This document shows positions 34,709 to 47,838 of a DNA stretch of 64,000 nt, piece after piece; the first letter of the stretch is position 1, and every line of letters starts with the position of its first letter. The position numbers and the translations under genes are program-made. The notes beneath the pieces were generated by a model. The model worked only from the letters and a program-made list of their open reading frames with translations, made no database searches and was not told the origin of the DNA. The stretch is taken from assembly GCA_037974665.1 (NCBI GenBank), contig CM075775.1, positions 67,178,622-67,242,621 on the forward strand, written 5' to 3'. Origin of the DNA: Ehretia macrophylla. Lineage: Eukaryota > Streptophyta > Magnoliopsida > Boraginales > Ehretiaceae.

Positions 34709-36026
34709 TGTCACGCCCCGACCCGACCCCGCAAAAGGCCAAGCCCGGACCCGACACACGGACGGAGTCTGCTTTGTGCCGCGGACGATCCGAAAACCCT
34801 AAAAACAATGTAATTCAAATAATTCTAAGCATTCTATAAGCATAAAGACAAGAAAACACACAAAAACACAAATCGGCCCCAACTATCAAAACGCTACCAT
34901 TTCCAAACGAGCCACGAGTTCTGGAAACCGACTTCGCCAACCCTCTTAGGTCACCATAAGGTACGTCTAAAGACCCCGAAACCTTACTTTACCCTAGAAC
35001 TCGCGCAAAGCCCCGATTTCCCCCTTTCTCATTTGAACTACAACTATATCAACCAAACACCCAACCAACGCCATAATCGCACCAAAAGTGCTTCCATGGC
35101 TTCCCGAAGCAATGCCAACACGCAAAACGAGAAAATGACAAAGTCGACTTAAACCACCCCGACTTTCCCAAAGGCTTAATTCTCGTTTTTTCCTCTACGC
35201 AACCCAAACAAACCACACATTTTAGCATTCTAGCATACCTAGCACGTTTCTACATCAACGGAAAGCATAACAGCGCAACTTCAACGTTTCAAGGTTCTAC
35301 TATTCATAAAATACTATTCATTTCACAATTCAATTTGCAATCACAACATTTAACTGCAGAAAATGTTACAAAGCTATAAATACATGTTCTACAAATGCTA
35401 AGGAACATTCTAGAAGCATCAAATCGCTTTAAATAACGATCTACGGATAAATCTAAAAATTGACAAAGTTAACATACACAACGTATAAATGCGCAAATAA
35501 CATGCTTCCCTCACCTTAGGTACTCCTAGTCGCTAGGAAAACAATGTTGGTTGCCTCGGAAACCACCCCGCACGAGCTCACGCGAAGATTGATCGTTTGG
35601 AAGGTTGAATATTTTTTTTTCTTTCTCTCTTGCTTCGGCCTGCTGCTTACTGTTTTTGCTGCTGTTTTTTTTATTATTATGCTAAGTTATAAGCTTATTT
35701 AAGGGTCAAATGGTCAAAGTTGGTCAAAGGCTAAGTCAACAACTTAAAAACTTGGTCAAAAAGCCCTATTTTGTGCGTTTTAAAGCCATTTCAGCTAAGG
35801 TAAGTTCAATTAAAGCTAGCAACATTTAAAATATAAAATTTAAGTCATCTAAATACTAGTTTCACTATTTGCTGAGGACTGGAAATCGTTATCTAGCTAT
35901 CGCTCCTTAAATGCAATGCACGTTGCGTCGGCGAGAAAGTAACAGTTAATTCACAAAGAATTTAAGGAAATATAATTTTCAAAATAATAAACAAAGAAAA
36001 TTCACATTCCGGGCTCGAGTATTACA
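34709..36026 (-). repeat. 3' LTR of element C (1318 bp)
   Basis: Runs TGTCACGCCC...GTATTACA on the plus strand, which in element orientation is TGTAATAC...GCGTGACA. It matches 40967-42283 along its whole length. Confidence 0.96.
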
Positions 36027-36040
36027 CCCTCTCCCCCTTA
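36027..36040 (-). other. Polypurine tract of element C
   Basis: On the minus strand TAAGGGGGAGAGGG directly abuts the 3' LTR. It primes plus-strand synthesis. Confidence 0.9.
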
Positions 36041-36079
36041 AAACAATTGCGCCCACGCAATTCTTACCTGGTCAACAAA

Positions 36080-37600
36080 CAACTCCGGATACTGATCCCG
36101 AACTTGGTCATCTCTTTCCCAAGTCGCTTCCTCAAACCCATGATGATTTCACAGAACCTTTACTAACGGAATACTCTTTCTGCGAAGCTCTTGAACTTTC
36201 CGATCCACAATTCTAATCGGTTTCTCTTCATAAGACAACTTCTCTTCAATCTGCAAAGGCTCTGGTTCAAGTACATGTGAAGGGTCTGGATGGTATTTCT
36301 TCAACATAGACACGTGGAACACATCGTGCAGTCTCGACAAGCTCGGAGGCAAAGCTAATCGATAAGCCAAAGGACCTACCTTTTCGGTGATCTCATACGG
36401 ACCCACATACCTGGGACTAAGCTTCCCGCTCTTACCGTGCCGAATCAAACCCTTCCGTGGAGAAATCTTAAGAAACACCCAATCTCTCAAATCAAACTCA
36501 AGATCCTGACGGTGCTTATCCGCATAACTCTTCTGACGACTCTGAGCTGTAAGCATACGCTGGCGAATAAGGTGAACATTATCTACCATCTTAATCATCT
36601 CAGGTAACACAGTCGGATCAACTGTTCTCATCTCTCCAACCTCTTCCCAATATAACGGGGATCTGCATTTACGACCATACAACGCCTCGTAGGGAGCCAT
36701 ACCTATAGTAGATTGATAACTATTGTTGTAGGCGAACTCCGCTAAAGGCAAAAACTTCTCCCAATTCTTCCCAAAGTCAAGCACACATGCCCGAAGCATG
36801 TCTTCCAAGATCCTGATGGTTCTCTCAGACTGGCCATCAGTTTGCGGATGATATGCAGTACTGAAGCTCAACTTAGTTCCCAAGGCCTCTTGCAACTTCT
36901 GCCAAAAACGAGATCTGAATCTGGGATCCCTGTCTGACACTATACTCTGTGGCACACCATGCAATCTCACGATATTAGCAACATACAATTCAGCTAGCTT
37001 ATCAAGGCTATCCTGTTTGTTCATGGGAATAAAATGTGTAACTTTAGTCAAGCGGTCCACAACAACCCAAACAGAATCACATCCTCTCGGGGATCGAGGA
37101 AGATCGGTCACAAGGTCCATTGTAATATGTACCCACTTCCACTGCGGAATCGACAATGGCTGTAGAAGTCCGGCCAGCCTCTGATGATCAACTTTAACCA
37201 TCTGACAAGTCAAACATCTGGATACATACCCAGCAATCTCCCTCTTCATATTGTTCCACCAGAAGTGTTGCTTCAAATCTCTATACATCTTTGTACTGCC
37301 CGGGTGAATTGTATACCTCGAATTATGTGCCTCGGACATGATCTCATTCTTTAAAGTCGGATCATCAGGAACACATACTCTATCCCTGAATCTGAAGATG
37401 CCATCTGCATGTAATTTAAACTCCGACTCTCCCCCTTTTGATTTTTCTTGGATTTTCAAGATGTGAGGGTCAGTCTTCTTAGCCTCTCTGATCTGTGCTA
37501 GCAACCCTGACTGAATATGTAAACTAGCAAAGCGAATCCCTACCTCAGTAGCTTCTGGTTTCCATGAACAAATTTCTTCCAAAGTCTCCCAATCCTTGAT
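36080..37600 (-). CDS. Integrase and chromodomain part of pol (element C)
   Basis: In order: an HHCC zinc-binding part ([20 protein letters not shown] ... CLTC, about 37190-37330), a catalytic core with TMDLVTDLPRSPRG and [20 protein letters not shown] (about 36640-37160), a C-terminal part ([35 protein letters not shown]), and the start of a chromodomain (EKPIRIVDRKVQELRRKSIP). This order is diagnostic of chromoviruses; the best match I know is Tekay/Del. Boundaries are approximate. Confidence 0.9.
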
Positions 37601-37619
37601 AATGAAACTTGCAACAGTA

Positions 37620-39450
37620 GCCTTTCAGCTCAAAGCATCAGCAACAACATTTGCCTTACCTGGCACATAGTTAATAGAACAGTTATAACCACCCAATAGC
37701 TCTAGCCATCTCCGCTGCCTCATATTTAGATCCTTATGTGAAAACAAATACTTGAGACTCTTGTGGTCAGTAAATATTTCAAATCTGCAACCCCACAAGT
37801 AATGACGCCACTTCTTCATTGCAAACACAACTGCAGCTAACTCAAGATCATGTGTAGGGTAATTAACTTCATAAGGTTTCAATTTCCTAGAAGAATAGGC
37901 AATCACCTTACCATTCTGCATTAAAACACAGCCCAATCCTTCTTTAGATGCATCACTGTAGACAACAAAGTTCTCTGTTCCCTCAGGTAAAGCTAGTATA
38001 GGAGCTGTAGTTAGTCTCTTCTTCAACTCTTGGAAACTGGATTCACATTTAGCATCCCAGTTGTAAGCAACTTTCTTCCGAGTCAACTGGCTTAAAGGTC
38101 CAGAAATTTTAGAAAAGTCTTTAACAAATCTCCGGTAGTAACCTGCCAATCCAAGAAAACTCCGAATCTCTGGCACCGTCTCAGGCCTCTTCCAAGATGA
38201 AACGACTTCAATCTTAGCTGGGTCCACTGAAATTCCTCGATCTGAAATGATATGGCCTAGAAAAGATATCTGGTTCAACCAGAACTCACACTTGCTGAAT
38301 TTAGCAAAAAGCTTGTTTTCCTGCAAAGTCTGAAGCACAATCCTCAAGTGTTGCTCATGTTCAGCCTCGTTCTTCGAATACACTAAAATGTTGTCAATAA
38401 AGATCACGACAAACTGATCAAGGTAAGGCCGAAAAACTCTCTGCATCAAGTCCATGAATGTGGCTGGTTCATTCGTCAATCCAAACGGCAACACAACAAA
38501 CCCATAGTGGCCATATCTAGTCCTGAATACCGTCTTTGGTATATCGTCACTCCGAATTCTAAGTTGATAGTAACCCTGCCTCAAGTCAAATTTGGAGTAA
38601 ACACTCGCACCCTGCAACTGGTCAAACAATTCTTCAATCAACGGCAAGGGGTATTTATTCTTAATCGTGACTTGATTAAGTCCCCTGTAATCAATGCATA
38701 ACCGTAGCGTGCCGTCTTTCTTTCTCACAAACAACACAGGTGCGCCCCACGGCGAAGAACTAGGTTGTATAAACCCTTTCTCAAGCAAGTTCTGAAGCTG
38801 AATTTTTAACTCCTGAAGTTCAGCCGATGCCATCCTGTAAGGACTCCTAGAAATTGGCGCAGTGCCTGGCACAAGATCAATCACGAACTCAATCTCCCTA
38901 TCCGGTGGTAAACCCGGTAATTCCTCGGGAAATACACCAGGGAAGTCTCTAACAATCAGAACCTCATTCAAACTCAACTTATCAGTAGGCTGATTGATCA
39001 AATAGGCTAAGTAGGCTTCACAACCCCTATTCAACAACTTAGAAGTCTTGATCGCTGATAAAAGTGGAATGCGGGCAGCCCTACAGTTCCCAACAATCTC
39101 TAGTACCGGTAGGTCAGGAACCTTAAGATAAACGACCTTTGTTCTACAATCCAACTGAGCATAATACTTTCCCAACCAGTCCATTCCCAAAATGATTTCA
39201 AAGTCACGGAATGGCAATATAATTAAATCAGTAGGAAATTTACGGTTCTTAATACATATATCACAGGATTTGCAAATAGACTCAGTAACAAATTTTGCAC
39301 CCAAAGGAGTACTAACTTCAACTTCATGAGGCAAATTATCAATGCAAACATTCACAGATCGTGCACATGCAGGAGTTATAAACGAATGTGTAGCTCCGGG
39401 ATCAATCAAAACTTTAACTTGCTGAGTATTGAGAAGAAAAGTACCTTCCA
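37620..39450 (-). CDS. Protease, reverse transcriptase and RNase H part of pol (element C)
   Basis: Protease (about 39160-39450) has [14 protein letters not shown] and [16 protein letters not shown]. Reverse transcriptase (about 38260-38840) has [33 protein letters not shown] and the active-site region near 38400. RNase H (about 37620-38020) has [20 protein letters not shown] and [11 protein letters not shown]. These copy the RNA genome into DNA and remove the RNA strand. Very close in sequence to the pol of element B. Confidence 0.92.
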
Positions 39451-39579
39451 CAATAGCTGTATTATTGGGCAGCTCCTCTGCATCCAGTGCAAAGACCCTA
39501 GCCTGAACTCTCTGTGCTGGTCGTGCACCTGCTGCTCTATTCTGAACACCTTGGCCTCCACCACGGCCCTGAACATTAT

Positions 39580-40610
39580 TATACTTAGGGCAATCTCTCA
39601 CCCTATGGTCATCACCGCCACAACCCGTACATTTACCACTCTTCCTCCAGCAGTTAGCCTCAATATGCCCTGGTCGATTACAATAATTACACTGCTGATT
39701 TTGCCTAACCGCAGTGTTTCCCGTAGGTGCTGGGGCTCTGGCAGGGGTAGGAACTGTACCCCCCTGCTGGGGTCTAGTCACAGCTGGCCTAGCCTGAATC
39801 TGCTGCTGTGGCTGATACGGACGCTGCTGAGGGCCCTGTGCAGAAGCCTGACACTGCGTCGGCTCACTTTGGCTGCTCTGGCCCAAATACTGCTTCTTAC
39901 TCGGCTGACTGCTCTCAGCTAACATCTCAGCCTTCCGTTTCTCAAACTTCGAGGCTGTCTGAAATGCCTCGGGAAAAGTAGTGTAGGTCTGCCCAGTCAA
40001 ATGCAACTGTATGTCCATTCTCAGCCCACGGACAAACCTATGCATCATCCTCCTAGCCGGCCGTACCAACTCGGGCATATACCTCGACAGGCTAACAAAC
40101 CTGGCCTCGTACTGTGCAACAGTCATATTTCCCTGCTTCAGGGCCACAAACTCATCTTCCCGTCTTTCCATTGCCATCTCGGGAATATATTTGTCCCGGA
40201 ACTCACTTACGAAATCATCCCATAAATGTGGAACATCCTCACAATCCCACCTCAACCTGACAGTATTCCACCACTGCTCTGCATCACCCTCAAATAAAAA
40301 TGATGCATAATCTATTCTTGCCTCATCGGTGTACCTCAAAGCAATGAAAATTTTCTCGACACGATTAATCCATCTCTCAGCCGCCTCATCATCCGACTCT
40401 CCGAAGAACTTTCTCGGCTCGTGCCTCAAAAATTTCTCTAGCTGGTTATTCTCAACTCTGTACCCCTGTCCACCAGGATTAGCTTGATTACCCTGGGGAT
40501 TATTCCTGTCTTGCCTCTGCTCATGTAGTACCTGTGTGATCCGGTCTACTGCAGTAGTCATGGTAGCCATAAACTGCTCAGGCAACGGCTGCTGACCCTG
40601 TTCTGCTGCC
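39580..40610 (-). CDS. Gag (element C)
   Basis: The gag core ([52 protein letters not shown], about 39980-40450) is followed by a Q/P-rich linker and two zinc knuckles, [14 protein letters not shown] and [14 protein letters not shown] (about 39590-39710). The product would form the particle and bind RNA. It is read in one frame with the protease, as usual in this lineage. Confidence 0.92.
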
Positions 40611-40946
40611 TCTTCATCTGATCCTATACCTTGAGTACCACGACGTGGCGGAATGGTAGCAACTCACAATAGCTGGCAACATTTAAAAGCAGTTTATAGA
40701 CAGAAATATAACACATAAGATTAGATAACACTCAAGTCAATAACAATCCAACATTCTATCACACAATTCACATAAGACAAGTTCAACTTGCCAAACCATT
40801 TCACCTAAACACATAAACATTCCAAGTTCACAAAGTCATGCTAGAACATTTTCTTTTCACTTAGCAATCATACATAAACACTTTAGCATTTTAGACCTTT
40901 ACCCCACAGACCAAGAATCATATCCCGGCTCATGCAAGACTATCAT

Positions 40947-40958
40947 GCTCTGATACCA
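40947..40958 (-). other. Primer binding site of element C
   Basis: TGGTATCAGAGC on the minus strand, 8 bases inside the 5' LTR, is complementary to the 3' end of initiator tRNA-Met. Confidence 0.92.
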
Positions 40959-40966
40959 CCTAAAGA

Positions 40967-42283
40967 TGTCACGCCCCGACCCGACCCCGCAAAAGGCCAA
41001 GCCTGGACCCAACACACGGACGGAGTCTCCTCTGTATCGCGGACGATCCGAAAACCCTAAAAACAATGTAATTCAAGTAATTCTAAGCATTCTATAAGCA
41101 TAAAGACAAGAAAACACAAAAAAACACAAATCGGCCCCAACTATCAAAACGCTACCATTTCCAAACGAGCCACGAGTTCTGGAAACCGACTTCGCCAACC
41201 CTCCTAGGTCACCATAAGGTACGTCTAAAGACCCTGAAACCTTACTTTACCCTAGAACTCGCGCAAAGCCCCGATTTCCCCCGTTCTCGTTTGAACTACA
41301 ACTATACCAACCAAATACCCAACCAACGCCTTAATCGCACCAAAAGTGCTTCCATGGCTTCTCGAAGCAATGCCAACACGCAAAATGAGAAAACGCAAAA
41401 GTCGACCTAAACGACCCCGACTTCCCAAAGGCTTAATTCTCATTTTTTCCTCTACGCAACCCAAACAAACCACACATTTTAGTATTCTAGCGTACCTAGC
41501 ACGTTTCTACATCAACGGAAAGCATAACAGCGCAACTTCAACGTTTCAAGGTTTTACTATTCACAAAATACTATTCATTTCACAATTCAATTTGCAATCA
41601 CAACATTTAACCGCAGAAAATGTTACAAAGCTATAAATACATGTTCTACAAATGCTAAGGAACATTCTAGAAGCATCAAATCGCTTTAAATAACGATCTA
41701 CGAATAAATCTAAAAATTGACAAAGTTAACATACACAACGTATAAATGCTCAAATAACATGCTTCCCTCACCTTAGGTACTCCTAGTCGCTAGGAAAACA
41801 ACGTTGGTTGCCTCGGAAACCACCCCGCACGAGCTCACGCGAAGATTGATCGTTTGGAAGGTTGAATATTTTTTTTTTCTTTCTCTCTTGCTTCGGCCTG
41901 CTGCTCACTGTTTTTGCTGCTGTTTTTTTATTATTATGCTAATTTATAAGCTTATTTAAGGGTCAAATGGTCAAAGTTGGTCAAAGGCTAAGTCAACAAC
42001 TTAAAAACTTGGTCAAAAAGCCCTATTTTGTGCGTTTTAAAGCCATTTCAGCTAAGGTAAGTTCAATTAAAGCTAGCAACATTTAAAATATAAAACTTAA
42101 GTCATCTAAATACTAGTTTCACTATTTGCTGAGGACTGGAAATCGTTATCTAGCTGTCGCTCCTTGAATGCAATGCACGTTGCGTCGGCGAGAAAGTAAC
42201 AGTTAATTCACAAAGAATTTAAGGAAATATAATTTTCAAAATAATAAACAAAGAAAATTCACATTCCGAGCTCGGGTATTACA
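40967..42283 (-). repeat. 5' LTR of element C (1317 bp)
   Basis: Partner of 34709-36026. Short open frames in this stretch are not genes. The interval 40611-40946 between gag and the primer site is the untranslated leader. Confidence 0.96.
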
Positions 42284-42315
42284 GCAACCCTAACAAGGGC
42301 AAAAAAAATTGAAAA

Positions 42316-42434
42316 GGGATGCAACACAAGTACTTCCCAGGGGGTCACCCATCCTAGTACTACTTTCGCCCAAGCACGCTTAACTTCGGAGTTCTTATGG
42401 GATCCGGTGCATTAGTGCTGGTATGATCGCACCC
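42316..42434 (-). rRNA. 5S rRNA gene copy R1
   Basis: Full length, 5 changes: C116T, C107T, C104A, G70A, C39A. First gene to the right of element C; its terminator T-run is retained on this side of the insertion. Confidence 0.92.
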
Positions 42435-42992
42435 GTGATGTTGAGGGCACAATTCCTATATGTGTTAATGATTCACAGTGCCAGCCTAGAGAGATGGCCC
42501 ATTCAAAAGGCGCAATGGGCCTAACGACAATTCATCCGCTTTAACAATGCAGCATCCTCTCAAGACGTGATATCGACACATTACGGGACCCTCTGACATC
42601 CCGCGAGTCAGGTTGTCATCCTTTTAACAGCTCACGACGTACGATCCAGGACGAAAAAATAGTGCCAAAGAACAAAACTGGCCTAAAACTGATGAAAACG
42701 TTCAGTTTTGTGCTCCAAAAATGGGTACAGCGAGCAAGCTGGCTGCCCTCGTCGTAGAGCTCTTAGAGAGCTTTGCAACGGTATGCTGTGTGCCGCGTAA
42801 CTCCTTACGTATCAAAAGTTATGGGCACCGGAGCGACGGAGACCTGGTCACAGACCCTACGCCCTCGGTTTGCAGGCCCAGCCTCTACGTGAAGCGAAGT
42901 TGTCTTGGCCAATGTTCCGTGGGACACGGTAATAGAGATTTGGTGGATAATGTATCTTGGCAACCCTAACCTGGGCAAAATAAATTGAAAAG

Positions 42993-43111
42993 GGGGTGCA
43001 ACACGGGGACTTCCCAGGGGGTCACCAATCCTAGTACAACTCTCGCCCATGCACGCTTAACTTCGGAGTTCTGATGGGATCCGATACATTAGTGCTTGTA
43101 TCATCGCACCC
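42993..43111 (-). rRNA. 5S rRNA gene copy R2
   Basis: Full length, 8 changes: T106C, G85T, A74T, T62A, C28T, C26T, C15A, C10G. Confidence 0.91.
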
Positions 43112-43663
43112 GTCATGTTGAGGGCACAATTTCTATAGGTGTTAACGGTTCACAATGCCAGCCTGGAGAGATGGCCCATTCAAAAGACCCAATTGGCTTA
43201 ACGACAACCCATCCACTTCAACAACGCAGCATCCTCGCAAAACATGATATCGACACATTGTAGGGCCCTCTGATGTACCCAGAGTCAGGTTGTCCTCCTT
43301 TTAACAGCTCACGACGTACGATTCGGGATGAAAAAATAGGGCAAAAGAAGAAAAGTGGCCTAAAACTGATGAAAACGTTCGAGTTTGGGATCCAAAAATA
43401 GGCAAATCGAGCTCACAGCCCCCATCGTAGAGCTCTCAGAGTGATTTGTAATGGTATGCTGTGCACCGCGTAACTCCTTACGGATCAAAAGTTATGGGCA
43501 CCGGAGCGACGAAGACCTAGTCACAAACCCTACGCCCTCGGTTTGCGGGCCGGCCTCTACGTGAAGCGAAGTTGTCATGCCAAATGTTCCGTGGGATTCG
43601 GTAATAGAGATTTGGTGGATAAAGTATCTTGGCAACCCTAACCGGGACAAAAAAAAATGAAAA

Positions 43664-43782
43664 CGGGTGCAACACGAGGACTTCCCAGGGGGTCACCCAT
43701 CCAAGTACTACTCTCGTCCAAGCACGCTTAACTTCAAAGTTCTGATGGGACCCAGTGCATTAGTGCTGGTATGATCGCACCC
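43664..43782 (-). rRNA. 5S rRNA gene copy R3
   Basis: Full length, 7 changes: C119G, A80T, G66A, C47T, C46T, A32G, C29T. Confidence 0.91.
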
Positions 43783-44340
43783 GTCATGTTGAGGGCACAA
43801 TTCCTATATGTGTTAACGGTTCAAAGTGCCAGCCTAGAGAGATGGCCCATCCAAAAGGCCCAATGGGCTTAACGACAACCCATCTGCTTCAACAACGCAG
43901 CATCCTCGCAAGACGTGATATCGACATGTTGTAGGACCCTCTGATGTCCTGCGAGTCAGGTTGTCATCCTTTTAACAGCTCACGACATATGATCCGGGAC
44001 GGAAAAATAGAGCAAAAGAACAAAAGTGTCCTGAAATTGATGAAAAACTTTGATTTTGGGCTCTAAAAATGGTTACAGGGAGCAAGCTAGTTGCCCCAGT
44101 CGTAGAGCTCTCAGAGTGCTTTGCAACGGTATGGTGTGCGCCGCGTAACTCCTTACGGATCAAAACTTATGGGCACCGTAGCGACGGAGACCTGGTCACA
44201 AACCCTACGCCCTCGGTTTGCGGGCCCGGCCTCTTCGTGGAGCGAAGTTGTCTTGCCCAATGTTCTGTGGGATTCGGTAATAGAGATTTGGTGGATAAAG
44301 TATCTTGGCAACCCTAACCATGGCAAAAAAAATGGAAAAG

Positions 44341-44458
44341 CGTGTGCAACACGAGGACTTCCTAGGGGGTCACCCATCCTAGTACTACCTCCCCCAAGCA
44401 CACTTAACTTCGGAGTTCGGTTGGGATCCGGTGCATTAGTGCTAGTATGATGGCACCC
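44341..44458 (-). rRNA. 5S rRNA gene copy R4 (type alpha, 1-base deletion)
   Basis: 118 bases. One base is lost in the intermediate-element region, the 3' end is altered (CGTG for GGGG on the plus strand), and G97A, C57T, A40C, T38A, C15T and G7C are present. Probably dead. Almost the same form recurs as R8. Confidence 0.9.
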
Positions 44459-45015
44459 GTCATATTGAGGGCACAATTCCTATATGTGTTAACGGTTCAC
44501 AATGCCAGCCTAGAGAGATGGCCCATTCAAAAGGCCCAATGGGCTTAACGACAACCCATCCGCTTCAACAACGCAGCAACCTCGTAAAACGTGATATTGA
44601 CACATTGTTGGGCCCTCATATGTACGGCGAATCAGGTTGTCATCCTCTTAACTGCTCATGACGTACGATACGGGATGGAAAAACAGAGCAAAAGAAGAAA
44701 ATTGGCCCGAAATTGATGAAAACGTTCGATTTTGGGCTCCAAAAATGGGCACAACGAGCAAGCTGGCTGCCCCGTCCTAGAGCTCTCAGAGAGCCTTGCA
44801 ACGGTATGCTGTACGCCACGTAACTCCTTACAGATCAAAAGTTATGGGCACCAGAGTGACGGAGACCTGGTCACAAACCCTACGCCCTCGGTTTGCGGGC
44901 CCGGCCTCTACGTGAAGCGAAGTTGTCTTGCCCAATGTTCCGTGGGATTCGGTAATAACGATTTGGTGGATAAAGTATTTTGGCAACCCTAACCAGGGCA
45001 AAAAAAATTGAAAAG

Positions 45016-45134
45016 GGGGTGCAACACGAGGACTTCCCAGGGGGTCACCCATCCTAGTACTACTCTCGCCCAAGCACGCTTAACTTCGGAGTTCTAATGG
45101 GATCCGGTACATTAGTGCTTGTATGATCGCACCT
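45016..45134 (-). rRNA. 5S rRNA gene copy R5 (type beta)
   Basis: Full length, 4 changes: C39T, C26T, C15A, G1A. C26T, C15A and G1A recur in R9. Confidence 0.93.
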
Positions 45135-45691
45135 GTCATGTTGAGGGCACAATTCCTATATGTGTTAACGGTTCACAGTGCCAGCCTATAGAGATGGCTC
45201 ATTCAAAAGGCCCAATGGGCTTAACGACAACCCATCCGCTTCAACAATGCAGCATCCTCGTAAGATGTGATATCGACACATTGTAGGGCCCTCTGATGTA
45301 CCGCGAGTCAGGTTGTCGACCTTTTAACAGCTCACGACGTACGATCCGGAACGAAAAAGCAAGGTAAAAGAAGAAAAGTGGCCTTAAATTGATGAAAACG
45401 TTCAATTTTGGGCTCCAAAAATGGGCACAGCGAGCAAGCTCGATACTGCTGCCGTAGAGCTCTCAGTGAGCTTTGTAATGGTATGCTGTGCGACGCGTAA
45501 CTCCTTACGGATCAAAAGTTATGGGCACTGGAGCGACGGAGACCTGGTCACAAACCCTACGTCTCGGTTTGCTGGCCTGGCCTCTACTTGAAGCAAAGTT
45601 GTCTTGCCCAATGTTCCGTGGGATTTGGTAATAGAGATTAGGTGGATAAAGTATCTTGGTAACCCTAACCAGGGCAAAAAAAATTGAAAAT

Positions 45692-45810
45692 GGGGTGCAA
45701 CACGAGGACTTCTCAGTGGGTCACCCATCCTAGTACGACTCTCAACCAAGCACGCTTAACTTCGGAGTTCTGATGGGATCTGGTGCATTAGTGCGGGTAT
45801 GATCGCACCC
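45692..45810 (-). rRNA. 5S rRNA gene copy R6 (type gamma)
   Basis: Full length, 7 changes: G98A, C94A, A74C, C67T, G66T, G30A, A16C. Most recur in R10 and R12. Confidence 0.92.
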
Positions 45811-46368
45811 GTCATGTTTAGGGCACAATTCCTATATGTGTTAACGGTTCATCGTCCCAGCCTAGAGAGATGGCCCATTCAAACAGCCCAATGGGCCTAA
45901 CGACAACCCATCCGCTTCAACAAGGCAGCATCCTCGGAAGACGTGATATCGACACATTGTAAGACCCTCTTATGTCCCACGAGTCAGGTTGTCGTCCTTT
46001 AAACAGCTCACGACGTACGATCCGTGACGAAAAAATAGAGCAAAAGAACAAAAGTGGCCTGAAACAGATGAAAATGTTCAATTTTGGTCTCCCAAAATGG
46101 GCACAACGAGCATGCTCGCTGCCCACATCGTAGAGCTCTCAGAGTGCTTTGCAATGGTATGCTGTGCGCCACGTAACTCCTTACAGATCAAAAGTTATAG
46201 GCACAGGAGTGACGGAGACCTGGTCACAAACCCTACGCCCTCGGTTTACGGGCTCGGCCTCTACGTGAAGCGAAGTTGTCTTGCCCAATGTTCTGTGGGA
46301 TTCGGTAATAGAGATTTGGTGGATAAAGTATCTCGGCAACCCTAACAGAGGCAAAAAATATTGAAAAT

Positions 46369-46487
46369 GGGGTGCAACACGAGGACTTCCCAGGGGGTCA
46401 ACCATCGTAGTACTACCCTCGCCCAAGCACGCTTAACTTCAGAGTTCTGATGGGATCCGGTGCATTAGTGCTGGCATGTTCGCACCC
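46369..46487 (-). rRNA. 5S rRNA gene copy R7 (type delta)
   Basis: Full length, 6 changes: G87T, G81C, A71G, C47T, A13G, T9A. G87T, C47T, A13G and T9A recur in R11. Confidence 0.92.
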
Positions 46488-47045
46488 GTCATGTTGAGGG
46501 CACAATTCCAATATGTGTTAACGGTTCACAGTGCCAGCCTAGAGAGATGGCCCATTCAAAAGGCCCAATGGGCTTAACGACTACCCATCCGCTTCAACAA
46601 CGCAACATCCTCACAAGACGTGATATCGACACATTGTAGGACCCTCTGATGTCCTGCGAGTCAGGTTGTCGTCCTTTTAACAGCTCACGACATACGATCC
46701 GGGATGAAAAAATAGAGCAAAAGAACAAAAGTGGCCTGAAACTGATGAAAACGTTTGATTTTGGGCTCCAAAAATGGGTAGAGCAAGCAAGCTAGTTGCC
46801 CCCGTCGTAGAGTTCTCAGAGAGCTTTGCAACGGTATGCTGTGCGCCGCGTAACTCCATACAGATCAAAAGTTATGGGCATCGGAGCGACGGAGACCTGG
46901 TCACAAACCCTACGCCCTCGGTTTGCGGGCCCGGCCTCTTCGTGGAGCGAAGTTGTCTTGCCCAATGTTCTGTGGGATTCGGTAATAGAGATTTGGTGGA
47001 TAAAGTATCTTGGCAACCCTAACCATGGCAAAAAAAATTGAAAAG

Positions 47046-47163
47046 CGTGTGCAACACGAGGACTTCCTAGGGCGTCACCCATCCTAGTACTACCTCCCCC
47101 AAGCACACTTAACTTCGGAGTTCGGTTGGGATCCGGTGCATTAGTGCTAGTATGATGGCACCC
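47046..47163 (-). rRNA. 5S rRNA gene copy R8 (type alpha, 1-base deletion)
   Basis: 118 bases, the same deletion and substitutions as R4 plus C92G. Both copies must come from one damaged ancestor. Confidence 0.9.
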
Positions 47164-47719
47164 GTCATATTGAGGGTACAATTCCTATATGTGTTAACGG
47201 TTCACAATGCCAGCCTAGAGAGATGGCCCATTCAAAAGGCCCAACGGGCTTAACCACAACCCATCCGCTTCAACAACGCAGCAACCTCGTAAAACGTGAT
47301 ATTGACACGTTGTAGGGCCCTCATATGTACGGCGAGTAAGGTTGTCATCCTCTTAACTGCTCACGACGTACGATACAGGATGAAAAAACAGAGCAAAAGA
47401 AGAAAAGTGGCCCGAAACTGATGAAAACGTTCGATTTTGGGCTCCAAAAATGGGCACAATGAGCAAGCTGGCTGCCCCGTCCTAGAGCTCTCAGAGAGCC
47501 TTGCAACGGTATGCTGTGCGCCACGTAACTCCTAACGGATCAAAAGTTATGGGCACCGAAGCGACGGAGACCTGGTCACAAACCCTACGCCCTCGGTTTG
47601 CGGGCCCGGCCTCTACGTGAAGCGAAGTTGTCTTGCCCAATGTTCCGTGGCATTCGGTAATAACGATTTGGTGGATAAAGTATATTGGAAACCCTAACTA
47701 GGGCAAAAAAAATTGAAAA

Positions 47720-47838
47720 GGGGTGCAACACGAGGACTTCCCAGGGGGTCACCCATTCTAGTACTACCCTCGCCCAAGCACGCTTAACTTCGGAGTTCTC
47801 ATGGGATCCGGTACATTAGTGCTTGTATGATCGCACCT
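47720..47838 (-). rRNA. 5S rRNA gene copy R9 (type beta)
   Basis: Full length, 6 changes: G82A, A71G, C39G, C26T, C15A, G1A. Confidence 0.92.

Larger units (their letters stand above)
34709..42283 (-). mobile_element. LTR retrotransposon C, Ty3/gypsy, Tekay/Del chromovirus (nearly whole)
   Basis: A 7575-bp element with a 5-bp target duplication GCAAC on both sides (34704-34708 and 42284-42288). In its own orientation: 5' LTR (40967-42283), tRNA-Met primer site, gag, protease, reverse transcriptase, RNase H, integrase, chromodomain, polypurine tract and 3' LTR (34709-36026). It looks nearly whole, with only one or two evident breaks in coding. LTRs of 1317 and 1318 bp differ by a few percent by eye, so the age is perhaps 1-2 million years at rates used for plant LTRs. 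It sits in a 5S spacer just beyond a gene 3' end. Confidence 0.96.

Noticed and set aside
39326-40310. Plus-strand open frames (39326-39922, 40001-40225, 40011-40310) opposite gag and protease of element C
   Set aside because: Shadows of the real minus-strand gag-pol reading.
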